From Anaerolineae bacterium (GTDB lineage: Bacteria > Chloroflexota > Anaerolineae > 4572-78 > J111), in contig JAGRCC010000210.1 of NCBI GenBank assembly GCA_020433785.1, forward strand, positions 1-12,988: a stretch of DNA of 12,988 nucleotides, in the 5' to 3' direction. Positions 1 to 6,033 of the stretch are shown here, in pieces (position 1 is the first letter of the stretch; each line of letters opens with the position of its first letter). Both the position numbers and the translations under genes were made by a program. The notes beneath the pieces are model-generated. The model saw only the letters and a list, made by a program, of their open reading frames with translations. It was not told the origin of the DNA and did not search any database.

Positions 1-922
1 GGCCAACCATCGCCGCGACCTCGCGCCGTAAGCGGTCGAGATCGTAAGCGCGGGGATCGGATTTGCGGCCGGGGGGGATGGCGATATCGAGGTGGCCCAT
101 GATATCGTCAACGCTGATATTGTATTTATCAATCAGATAGGCGCACAAGGCGACATTGGCCCGGTGTTGGGCTTCGGGGTAGGGGTCCTGGCCGTCGTTG
201 AGGTTGACCATCTCGATGCCCAGGGCATAATCGTTGCAGTTTTCGCGGTTCTTCCAAACGCTGCGGCCGGCGTGCCAGGCGCGATGCATATCCTGGACGT
301 GCTGGACGATCTGCCCATCCTTGCCGATGGTGTAGTGGGCGCTGACCTGGGCGCTGGGGTTGTTAAACCAGGTGATCACCCCTTCGAGGGTGCTGTTGGC
401 TGTGGAGTGAATGACGACGGCCGTAATGTCATCGGGCCGGCGGCGATTGTTGAAGTTGGGTGAACCGACCCAGCGGATCGCCGGTTTGGCCGGCTTGCCG
501 CCGGGCGTTGGCGCCGGCGTTGGGGCCGGTGGCGGGGTTGGCGCTGGCGGTGGCGTTGGGGCCGGTGGCGTGGGCGGTGGCGTTGGACTGGGGGTTGGCG
601 GTGGGGCCGGGCTGGGTGTGGCTAGCGGTGGAATAACCAGCACCTGCCCAATCCAGATGCGGCTGGGATTTGAAATATTGTTGGCCCGCTGAATGACCGG
701 ATATTTGCGGGCATCGCCATAAAATTGAGCGGCGATCCGGCCCAGGGTGTCGCCGCGCTGAACGGTGTAGCTGGTCAGCGCGCCGCCCTTGGCGCCGTCC
801 GCATATTGCACCAGAAACTCGGCCACAATCTGGCCGAGCGATTTTCCTTCTCCCCCGGCCCGATTGGCGGCAATCTGGTAAGTGGTGTTATCGAGATCAA
901 CTTGTACATCAAATCTGGCCAT
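1..922 (-). CDS. LysM and Amidase_2 (N-acetylmuramoyl-L-alanine amidase/PGRP) protein, 3' end cut by window
   Basis: This reading frame stays open from an ATG at 922 to the left edge, giving 307 codons with no stop, so the C-terminus is missing. GGGAG lies 8 bases before the ATG. Residues 1-45 match nothing I recognise. Residues 51-98 are a LysM peptidoglycan-binding domain (SYTVQRGDTLGRIA and RIWIGQVLVIPP). Residues 101-141 are a Pro/Thr/Ala linker. From 148 on there is an Amidase_2/PGRP fold: VVIHSTAN with His172, AHYTI, WHAG, and GHLDIAIPPGRKSDP with His277, Lys287 and Asp289. By analogy with AmpD, His172, His277 and Asp289 would bind zinc, and the enzyme would cut the amide bond between N-acetylmuramic acid and L-Ala. 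There is no signal peptide, so it either works inside the cell or leaves by another route; a phage-like or injection-system role cannot be excluded. The family assignment is firm; the location and role are not. Confidence 0.9.
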   Translation of the reverse strand, partial: MARFDVQVDLDNTTYQIAANRAGGEGKSLGQIVAEFLVQYADGAKGGALTSYTVQRGDTLGRIAAQFYGDARKYPVIQRANNISNPSRIWIGQVLVIPPLATPSPAPPPTPSPTPPPTPPAPTPPPAPTPPPAPTPAPTPGGKPAKPAIRWVGSPNFNNRRRPDDITAVVIHSTANSTLEGVITWFNNPSAQVSAHYTIGKDGQIVQHVQDMHRAWHAGRSVWKNRENCNDYALGIEMVNLNDGQDPYPEAQHRANVALCAYLIDKYNISVDDIMGHLDIAIPPGRKSDPRAYDLDRLRREVAAMVG

Positions 923-946
923 GCTAGGGTCTCCCTTGAAATAGAG

Positions 947-978
947 GCTGTAGGACAAACTTAAGTTTGTCCTACAGC
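947..978. repeat. Perfect 32-bp palindrome upstream of the amidase gene
   Basis: The two 16-base arms match exactly with no loop, centred on CTTAAG between 962 and 963. In the amidase mRNA it would form a hairpin ending about 25 bases before the start codon. No long T-run follows on either strand, so it is not a typical intrinsic terminator. It could be an operator, a dispersed palindromic repeat or a cruciform site. A smaller inverted repeat, GTCTCA-AG-TGAGAC, lies at 997-1010. Confidence 0.85.
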
Positions 979-1017
979 ATTTTCATTGTCGGTGTCGTCT
1001 CAAGTGAGACTGTTGCA

Positions 1018-1089
1018 CTCCTCGGAAAATAAAGGCTCATAGTCATCGCTTTAGCGAGGCTTCAGCCCTCAAGGGCTTACTACAAACTT
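1018..1089. repeat. 72-bp structured repeat, copy 1
   Basis: By my count it aligns without gaps to 2546-2617, with 58 of 72 bases identical. It contains two adjacent hairpins, TCGCT-TT-AGCGA at 1046-1057 and AGCCCT-CA-AGGGCT at 1064-1077. It lies between the zinc-ribbon gene and the amidase gene. Read on the minus strand, the hairpins are followed by CTTTATTTTCC, so it may also act as a weak terminator for the zinc-ribbon transcript. The minus strand then carries AGGAG, but no long ORF follows it. Confidence 0.75.
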
Positions 1090-1093
1090 AAAG

Positions 1094-1121
1094 CCAACCA
1101 ACCAACCAACCAACCAACCAA
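1094..1121. repeat. (CCAA)7 tetranucleotide repeat
   Basis: There are seven perfect CCAA units, only 14 bases beyond the 3' end of the minus-strand zinc-ribbon gene. On the coding strand the transcript would read (TTGG)n. The tract is intergenic, so length changes by slipped-strand mispairing would not shift a reading frame. A related, less regular tract is at 4829-4907, again just beyond the 3' end of a minus-strand gene. Confidence 0.9.
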
Positions 1122-1135
1122 CTATCTACCTAACT

Positions 1136-1837
1136 TTAAGGGACGTAGAGAATGCGCCCACAGGTGGGGCAGGTCAAAATATCCGTGCCGGCGCGAGCGA
1201 GCCGAACGTGATTGCTGGCGATGGCAATACCACAGCCCTGGCAGACGCCAGCTTTAACGGCTACCACCGCCCGTCCGGCTTTTTTCGGCCGCATTTGTCC
1301 ATAAAGTTTGAGATCGGCGCTGCTAATCGGTTGAGTCAAAACCGGCCGCTGATGCTCCAGTTCGGCCAGTTTTTGTTGCAATGTGGCTTGCTCCTGCAAT
1401 AGTTCCTGCTGGTCCGCCGACCATCGACCGGTGGCGCTGGTCAATTGGGCCTGAGCCTGTTCTACCGTTTCCTCCGCCTCCTCAACCGCCACCATCGCTT
1501 CCAGCAGATGCTCTTCGCGATCGGCCTGGCGGCGTTTGAGCGAGGCTACCTCTTCCTGGAGGTTGGCCGCCTCTTTGGCGCTGGACATCTTGCCGCTGTA
1601 CAGCTTTTTTTCCTCATTGGCGACTTTGGTCGAGAGGCTTTTAACTTCCAGATCGAGATCGCGCATCGTTGTTTGCGCCTGACGTAGTTTATTGTTGGCA
1701 GCTTCTGCTATAGCGTTGGCACGCTTGAGCTCGTCACTCTCGCCCAACTGCGCCGCGATTTGGGCCAACTGCTGCTTGACCTGATCGATGTCACTATCAA
1801 TGGCTTGTAATTGGTACAGATGAAGCGTCCGGCTCAA
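1136..1837 (-). CDS. CT398-like coiled-coil protein with C4-type zinc ribbon
   Basis: This is a 233-residue protein starting at TTG (1837), with GAGG six bases upstream and no nearby ATG that would suit the family better. Residues 8-165 are a long charged coiled coil rich in Glu, Gln, Ala and Leu. The stretch LYSGKMSSAKEAANLQEEV around 79-97 is typical of the DUF164/CT398 family hairpin. The C-terminus is a C4 zinc ribbon: CQGC with Cys199 and Cys202, then CPTCGRILY with Cys223 and Cys226. The length is normal for the family. Its biochemical role is not established; links to nucleic-acid or secretion machinery have been suggested for relatives. The gene has its own candidate promoter at 1880-1908. 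I am sure of the family and not of the function. Confidence 0.92.
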   Translation of the reverse strand: MSRTLHLYQLQAIDSDIDQVKQQLAQIAAQLGESDELKRANAIAEAANNKLRQAQTTMRDLDLEVKSLSTKVANEEKKLYSGKMSSAKEAANLQEEVASLKRRQADREEHLLEAMVAVEEAEETVEQAQAQLTSATGRWSADQQELLQEQATLQQKLAELEHQRPVLTQPISSADLKLYGQMRPKKAGRAVVAVKAGVCQGCGIAIASNHVRLARAGTDILTCPTCGRILYVP

Positions 1838-1879
1838 GAGTATCCTCTTTTGGGCTTATATAGATGACAACCTTAAAAC

Positions 1880-1908
1880 ATTATATCACTCTTATGGAAA
1901 GTGGTAAA
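1880..1908 (-). promoter_or_regulatory. Candidate promoter of the zinc-ribbon gene
   Basis: On the minus strand, TTTACC (1903-1908) is followed after 17 bases by a perfect TATAAT (1880-1885). Transcription would start near 1873, giving a leader of about 36 bases before the TTG start. This is a sigma70-type match and has not been tested. Confidence 0.55.
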
Positions 1909-1947
1909 GATTGGGTTGGTAATCGTTTTGGCAGCTGCCTGATTTCA

Positions 1948-2538
1948 TTACTTTTTGCTAAGCCAACTGCTTAGCAATCGAGAACCGATACTAATAATAT
2001 CGTCGGTGATATCGCCGTCGTGATCCATGTCCAGCAGTTGGGCAAAACCGCCCAGAATCGATTCGGTTTGCGGCCGCTCATTTTGTAGCACACCGGCCAC
2101 GTCATCGGCATTGAGATTGTGCTGTTGCTGCATCTGCCCCAGCGCCCCCAAAACTACGGGCGCGAGCAGCGCCAGCAACTGACCGGTTGAGTTTTGGTCT
2201 AGCCCGCTAAAACTGCTGATGCCAGACTGAACATTGCTTTGATTGGCCCCTAAAACGTGGCCCAGAATGGCGGCGCCGTCCTGGAGCGTGGCCGGATCGG
2301 ATAGGGCGGCGGGGAGGTTATTGAGAATAGTGCCGGTATGATCGCGCTGAAGCGCGTTGGTGAGCGATGCTGCCCCCTGAGCAGAAGTCGTGTTGCGTTC
2401 AAGCGCGCCCACCAGCATCGGTAGCGCAGCGCTGATAGCCTGCTCGGTTGAGCGTTGATCGGCCCCAATTTGCGAACTGAGTTGTTGAATAGTCCGGTCA
2501 TCGATTTGACCGGCCAACGTATTAAGTAATGACTCCAT
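1948..2538 (-). CDS. DUF937 family protein with C-terminal calcium-loop-like motif
   Basis: This is a 196-residue, Gln/Ala/Leu-rich protein starting at ATG 2538, with GGAG seven bases upstream. Residues 1-150 show the DUF937 pattern of short amphipathic helices, for example ISAALPMLVGALERN (35-49), LSDPATLQDGAAILGHVLG (79-97) and LLALLAPVVLGALGQM (121-136). Near the C-terminus, residues 170-181 (DMDHDGDITDDI) resemble an EF-hand or dockerin loop with acidic residues at positions 1, 3 and 5 and Gly at 6, but Ile replaces the usual acidic residue at 12. A loop like this is common at the end of DUF937 proteins. There is no signal peptide or membrane helix. The function is unknown. Its Shine-Dalgarno sequence lies inside a 72-bp repeat. 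Confidence 0.85.
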   Translation of the reverse strand: MESLLNTLAGQIDDRTIQQLSSQIGADQRSTEQAISAALPMLVGALERNTTSAQGAASLTNALQRDHTGTILNNLPAALSDPATLQDGAAILGHVLGANQSNVQSGISSFSGLDQNSTGQLLALLAPVVLGALGQMQQQHNLNADDVAGVLQNERPQTESILGGFAQLLDMDHDGDITDDIISIGSRLLSSWLSKK

Positions 2539-2545
2539 CGTAAAT

Positions 2546-2617
2546 CTCCTTTGAAAATAAAGATTTGTAGTAATCGCTTTAGCGATGACATAGCCCTAAA
2601 GGGCTTACTACGAACTT
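2546..2617. repeat. 72-bp structured repeat, copy 2 (three-way-junction palindrome)
   Basis: An outer stem, GTAGTAA (2567-2573) with TTACTAC (2605-2611), encloses two hairpins: ATCGCT-TT-AGCGAT (2573-2586) and AGCCCT-AA-AGGGCT (2592-2605). Its right end is 4 bases beyond the hydrolase stop codon. Its left end (CTCCT on the plus strand) is the Shine-Dalgarno sequence of the DUF937 gene. It thus fills nearly the whole gap between the two genes and could be both a 3'-end structure and a translation-start element. See copy 1 at 1018-1089. Confidence 0.8.
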
Positions 2618-2620
2618 GGG

Positions 2621-4633
2621 TTAAATTAACACGGTGAACATACCGGTAACAACCAGCATACTGATGTAGCCCACGACGCAGAACGTTAAAAACGTATAAT
2701 ATAACCGGCTCCAAATATTGCCCTCTTGCTTCAGCCAACTCCAAATCATGAGTGCGATAATGCCCAGGGCTAGCAGTGCCAGCAAATACGGTATGATGAA
2801 CAACGGTGCGGCCCAGTTTGAGACCACGGATAGGATGGCCATCGAGCCGCTGAGCGATTGGACAATAAACATATTGAGCCCAACGACAAAGACCAAAGCC
2901 AACAGTCCGAACAGAATAATTAAACCACTGCCAGTCCAGCGCAGCAGCCGAGAGCTGGTTTCCATTTTTCGTTTGGTCATTAACCGGACTACTAAGACGA
3001 TCAGCCACACTACAAAAGCTGATAAAATTCCCAACAAAAATAGACCGGCCAGCAAGGTATAAGCCACTGCCCTGGGTTCGAGCGTGTTGATTTGATGGAT
3101 CAAATCGACCCGCAGAGTATTGGGGGGGACAAAATTGCCCGGCTGGACTTGCGTCAGGCAGTCGGCATTGGGCGGCACGGTTGGTTGGTTGAGAAATGCC
3201 TCAACGATTTGGTTGGCGCAAGGATCAGAACCAAAAGCGCCATGACTACCGACGGCATCAACATAGTTGAAGCTATTTGGTAGCGTTGCAGCGGCCGCAG
3301 CGGCATTTTCCGGCGGGGTGATGGGATCGAACTGGCCCGACAGCAGTAAGGTGGGGATATCGCTGACGACCGGGTCATCGACTATCGACGGCAGTGGATC
3401 GACTTGCCAGATAGCGCACATATCAATGTAAGTGTTTTTTAAATCTTCAACGGCGTTGGCCGCAATTTGAGGCCGAAGCCCGGCCAGCGGCGTCGCCTCC
3501 GGGTCGAAATCGGCATCCTCGGCGCAGATTACCGAGAAATACATACCGTCGCTGATGGTGTCATCAAAGATAAACAGTGGCATAATGGCCTCGATGAAGC
3601 GGTAATCGCCGGCCTCAAAACTTTCCACCATATTGGGAAAAATGGCGTAGGCCCCCGGTAAGTAGGCGATTTGATAGACGAATCCGAGCAGAGCATCGCC
3701 GTCCAGTCGGACATCGTAATCCTGCCCGCTGTCGGGGTCGGTAATCGAAAGTGTGACGGGCTGTTCGTTAAGTTGATCGACCGCCGCAAAAAAACGCGTT
3801 TCAAGGTCTGGGTATTCCGCCTGACACATTTCGTCGCCGGCGCAAGCCTGAAAAAATTGATCGAATAGGCGGTTGGTATTTTGTGGTACCAGGGGGATAA
3901 AGTTGAGCTGGGGCGGCACCACCGCATCGAGAATGATGCTGCGCAGGTGTTCGGGATGGTCGCGCATAAGATGTAACCCTAGCAGCGTGCCGTAGGAGAC
4001 CCCGTAAAAGTTGAAGGTGTCATAGCCCAACGCGGCGCGAATAGCCTCGATATCGGCGGCGTTCTCAACGCTGTTATAAGCCCCGAGATTGATCCCATCC
4101 GCTTGAAATCGTTCGTAACAGCGGGTGTACGCCTCTTTGGTTAGTTCATCGGCCTTTTCACGGCTGGCGACCAGCAAATCGGCCAGAATGTCGTTTAATT
4201 CGGTGCAACTTAACTGCGGGTCGGCATAGAGCGTGCCGCGCTGGTTGAAGATGACCAGGTCGCGATCCCGGGCCAGATTGGTATTGGGTAGGATGGTGCT
4301 AAACACGCCAAAGGCGTCGCCGCCTGGACCGCCTTGGGCCAGAAACAGCGGGTCGGGTTGGGGATTGTCGCCGGAGGCTTTCAAGATGGCCACCGGCAGG
4401 CGAATCGTCGGGCCGTCGGGATCGGCGTGCTGTTCCGGCACGGTTACATAGCCGCACTCGAAGCCCTGCGACTCCGGGGTGATAAAGCTTAGAAACGGGT
4501 TTTCAAAGGGGCATTCAGCAGATTCAAAAGCATCTGTGCGCTGCTGGATCAAAGAAGTACCGGTGGCCGGAAGCGGGCTACTCAGGCAAAACGTCAAAAC
4601 AAGCACAAGAAAGACTACTCTAAAGCTGGGCAC
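2621..4633 (-). CDS. Secreted/membrane-anchored alpha/beta hydrolase, TAP-like (tripeptidyl-aminopeptidase / proline iminopeptidase type)
   Basis: This is a 670-residue protein starting at GTG 4633, with AGGAG about 7 bases upstream. The signal-peptide-like start at this point (hydrophobic 6-17, small residues around 22-25) supports the choice. The hydrolase domain covers about 55-480. The oxyanion region is QGGPGGD (100-106), and the nucleophile elbow GVSYG puts the serine at 213. The likely triad is completed by Asp436 (GQFDPITPP) and His464 (GSHGAF). The Cys-rich lid (residues 260-410) and the C-terminal TAP-like region fit exported peptidases of the S33 family. The protein then continues with four membrane helices (about 522-550, 569-593, 605-632, 644-668), which most family members lack. 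The catalytic domain would sit outside the membrane. The substrate is unknown; a peptidase or an ester/amide hydrolase are both possible. Confidence 0.88.
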   Translation of the reverse strand: MPSFRVVFLVLVLTFCLSSPLPATGTSLIQQRTDAFESAECPFENPFLSFITPESQGFECGYVTVPEQHADPDGPTIRLPVAILKASGDNPQPDPLFLAQGGPGGDAFGVFSTILPNTNLARDRDLVIFNQRGTLYADPQLSCTELNDILADLLVASREKADELTKEAYTRCYERFQADGINLGAYNSVENAADIEAIRAALGYDTFNFYGVSYGTLLGLHLMRDHPEHLRSIILDAVVPPQLNFIPLVPQNTNRLFDQFFQACAGDEMCQAEYPDLETRFFAAVDQLNEQPVTLSITDPDSGQDYDVRLDGDALLGFVYQIAYLPGAYAIFPNMVESFEAGDYRFIEAIMPLFIFDDTISDGMYFSVICAEDADFDPEATPLAGLRPQIAANAVEDLKNTYIDMCAIWQVDPLPSIVDDPVVSDIPTLLLSGQFDPITPPENAAAAAATLPNSFNYVDAVGSHGAFGSDPCANQIVEAFLNQPTVPPNADCLTQVQPGNFVPPNTLRVDLIHQINTLEPRAVAYTLLAGLFLLGILSAFVVWLIVLVVRLMTKRKMETSSRLLRWTGSGLIILFGLLALVFVVGLNMFIVQSLSGSMAILSVVSNWAAPLFIIPYLLALLALGIIALMIWSWLKQEGNIWSRLYYTFLTFCVVGYISMLVVTGMFTVLI

Positions 4634-4927
4634 ACCTTTCTCCTCAACTACGATGGTTTAATCGGTCAATGGTAGTAAACCTTGCCAGGCAATAACTGAC
4701 GGCTGATGGCCAACCGCTGAACGCTTACTACTTAAATTATTTTAGCTTATAGTCGGCTGGAAACAAATTAAGCTGCCACCCCCTGACCAAACATCAACCT
4801 CTCCTACGCGCCAATAAACCATTTAGGTAACAAACAAACAAATAAATAAACAAACCAACCAACAACCAACCAACCAACCAAACAAACAAACAAACAAACT
4901 AACTAACCATCCACCTTCAAACCAAAA
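4634..4927. other. Intergenic region upstream of the hydrolase gene
   Basis: No gene was found in this 294-bp stretch. On the minus strand a weak promoter candidate is TTGTTT, 16 bases, TAAAAT near 4740-4767, which would leave a leader of roughly 100 bases. That leader contains four degenerate heptamer units (CTGACGG, CTGATGG, CCAACCG, CTGAACG) at 4696-4723. A tetranucleotide-type tract fills 4829-4907. The GGAG of the hydrolase is just before 4634. Confidence 0.5.
4829..4907. repeat. Compound tetranucleotide tract (CAAA/TAAA/CCAA)
   Basis: About 80 bases consist almost only of CAAA, TAAA, CCAA and CTAA units, with a single phase break near 4862. It lies about 20 bases beyond the mgsA terminator and roughly 200 bases upstream of the hydrolase start. 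Together with the (CCAA)7 tract at 1094-1121 it forms a small family placed after the 3' ends of minus-strand genes. Confidence 0.85.
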
Positions 4928-4973
4928 CCGCCGAGTCACTAAGTACGTTCTACCACGTACTCTAACTCGGCGG
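4928..4973 (-). terminator. Intrinsic terminator of mgsA
   Basis: The 9-bp stem CCGCCGAGT (4928-4936) with ACTCGGCGG (4965-4973) is topped by a second 7-bp stem, AGTACGT (4942-4948) with ACGTACT (4955-4961), and a 6-base loop. On the minus strand it starts 37 bases after the mgsA stop and is followed by TTTTGGTTT. The T-run is short but the stem is strong. Confidence 0.75.
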
Positions 4974-5010
4974 CTAATTTAAGGTTATTTACTTGAAACG
5001 TACGATTTTC

Positions 5011-5535
5011 TTAAGCGTCGAGAAAAACCTCGGGCACAGGCTCAACGGTAGCTAATTCCGTTTTTTGAGGCGCCTGGTTGCTGATGGCCCGGTCTCGATA
5101 CAAATTGTAGTCGGGTAAGATACGCGGATACTCCTGATTCATCAATTGCGATGAAAACAGAAAATCGGCCGATGAGCGGTTACAGGCCATGGGAATGTTC
5201 CAGACCACGGCAATGCGCAGTAAAGCTTTAACGTCCGGGTCGTGCGGTTGGGGTTCCAGCGGATCCCAGAAGAAAATCACGAAGTCGATTTCGCCTTCGG
5301 CGATTTTGGCCCCAATCTGCTGGTCGCCACCGAGCGGCCCGCTCTGTAGTTTGACGATGTTAATGTCCAACGCCTCTTCCAATAGTTTACCCGTGGTGCC
5401 GGTCGCTAACACGATATGTTGAGCCAGGGTTTCACGATTATATTTGGCCCAATCTAATAGATCATATTTTTTATTGTCATGAGCAATCAGCGCAATGCGC
5501 TTTTTTGATCCCAGAATGGCAATATTGTTTTCCAT
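5011..5535 (-). CDS. mgsA: Methylglyoxal synthase
   Basis: This 174-residue cytoplasmic enzyme converts dihydroxyacetone phosphate to methylglyoxal and phosphate, a bypass of lower glycolysis used when sugar phosphates build up. All known catalytic and phosphate-binding signatures are present, even with the E. coli numbering: AHD (His19, Asp20), TGTTG (45-49), SGPLGGDQQIG with Asp71, and DPLEPQPHDPD (91-101) with His98 and Asp101. The ACNRSSADF motif follows at 117-125. The protein is about 20 residues longer than E. coli MgsA (152); the extra C-terminal tail is Pro/Glu/Val-rich. AAGGAG lies just upstream of ATG 5535. It has its own promoter, a long structured leader with an internal terminator, and its own 3' terminator, so it looks monocistronic and regulated. 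It stands divergent to a TetR gene. Confidence 0.96.
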   Translation of the reverse strand: MENNIAILGSKKRIALIAHDNKKYDLLDWAKYNRETLAQHIVLATGTTGKLLEEALDINIVKLQSGPLGGDQQIGAKIAEGEIDFVIFFWDPLEPQPHDPDVKALLRIAVVWNIPMACNRSSADFLFSSQLMNQEYPRILPDYNLYRDRAISNQAPQKTELATVEPVPEVFLDA

Positions 5536-5594
5536 TGTAAAAACTCCTTTAGTTATTCAAGCTCTAGTAATAGCTGAACGTGATATTTTAGTCC

Positions 5595-5641
5595 AAAAAA
5601 AAGTGACTGGATGTAAGAGCCGTTAAGCTGTGCCAGTCACT
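5595..5641 (-). terminator. Intrinsic terminator inside the mgsA leader (attenuator candidate)
   Basis: On the minus strand AGTGACTGG (5633-5641) pairs perfectly with CCAGTCACT (5602-5610), and a run of eight T (5595-5602) follows. It lies 60 bases upstream of the mgsA start codon and downstream of a promoter at 5728-5756. No minus-strand gene ends here that it could serve. It therefore either attenuates mgsA or ends a short RNA of about 125 bases. An alternative pairing GATGTA/TACATC (5641-5646 with 5610-5615) overlaps the same arms. Confidence 0.75.
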
Positions 5642-5669
5642 ACATCGATGTCTATTTAGCTGCTTCGCC

Positions 5670-5708
5670 AAGTTGAGTTTGTACGACTGGTTCGGAACAA
5701 CTCAACTT
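5670..5708 (-). promoter_or_regulatory. Leader hairpin with loop complementary to the attenuator
   Basis: A 10-bp stem, AAGTTGAGTT with AACTCAACTT, encloses a 19-base loop. On the minus strand the loop carries CCAGTC (5685-5690). That hexamer is identical to the start of the terminator's 3' arm, so it can pair with GACTGG in the terminator's 5' arm (5633-5638). Such pairing would compete with terminator formation. This is a paper prediction from base matches. Confidence 0.6.
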
Positions 5709-5727
5709 TGTAAACGATTACATGAGC

Positions 5728-5756
5728 ATGGTAACTGAAAAAAGAGGTTTTGTCAA
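5728..5756 (-). promoter_or_regulatory. Promoter of mgsA leader or small RNA
   Basis: On the minus strand a perfect TTGACA (5751-5756) is followed after 17 bases by TACCAT (5728-5733; four of six match TATAAT). Transcription would start near 5720 and give a leader of about 185 bases before the mgsA ATG. Confidence 0.6.
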
Positions 5757-5871
5757 GGGGTTTGTGAAATAAAACGCAAGTTATTAAATAAAATTAACCC
5801 AAAATGGCTATTTAATGCATCGCAAAGCAGATATAAGTTCGTAAATTCGACCGAACTATAGCAGTAGATAT

Positions 5872-5934
5872 TTACGACCTTTTGGTCTAAAACTAGTCGT
5901 AATTTTTGACTCATCGGTCTAAAACTCCTATAAT
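5872..5934 (+). promoter_or_regulatory. TetR promoter with operator-like repeats
   Basis: TTGACT (5906-5911), a 17-base spacer and TATAAT (5929-5934) form a near-consensus sigma70 promoter. The 11-mer GGTCTAAAACT occurs twice, at 5884-5894 and 5916-5926, 32 bases apart (about three helical turns); the second copy sits between the -35 and -10 boxes. An inverted repeat, TTACGAC (5872-5878) with GTCGTAA (5896-5902), overlaps the first copy, and GACC-TTTT-GGTC is nearby. This arrangement suits autorepression by the adjacent TetR protein, and the site may also affect the divergent mgsA promoter about 120 bp away. Confidence 0.65.
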
Positions 5935-5940
5935 ATGAAA

Positions 5941-6033
5941 CTCATGAGCGGCCTTTAAATATATTATCAGACCGCTATTGGCCCACCGCCAATGCCGAAA
6001 AAGCTCTATTTATGGAGATAAGATTAGCAAAAA
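5941..6033 (+). other. TetR 5' untranslated leader
   Basis: About 90 bases separate the predicted transcription start from the TetR ATG. The leader holds two short inverted repeats: AGCGG/CCGCT around 5947-5977, and ATTGGC-CCACC-GCCAAT near 5977-5995. GGAGA lies about 15 bases before the ATG, which is farther than usual, so the ribosome-binding site is weak. No small ORF stands out. Confidence 0.4.

Noticed and set aside
92..692. Plus-strand open frames of 123 and 93 codons, Gly/Val/Ala-rich
   Set aside because: They are antisense to the LysM-amidase gene; the Gly-rich part is the complement of its Pro/Thr/Ala linker. They have no domain signature.
2250..3008. Minus-strand open frame of 252 codons
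   Set aside because: It overlaps the hydrolase and DUF937 genes in another frame, has no motif and no ribosome-binding site, while both overlapped genes have clear family features.
4570..4633. Lipobox in the hydrolase signal peptide (LTFC)
   Set aside because: Phe directly before Cys does not fit the lipobox rule, so a lipoprotein anchor is unlikely.
4829..4907. Repeat tract considered as a CRISPR array
   Set aside because: Units are four bases with no spacers and no cas gene is near.
5595..5708. mgsA leader considered as a T-box or another known riboswitch
   Set aside because: No T-box consensus (AGGGTGGNACCGCG type) or other conserved core that I know is visible, so only a structure-based call is made.
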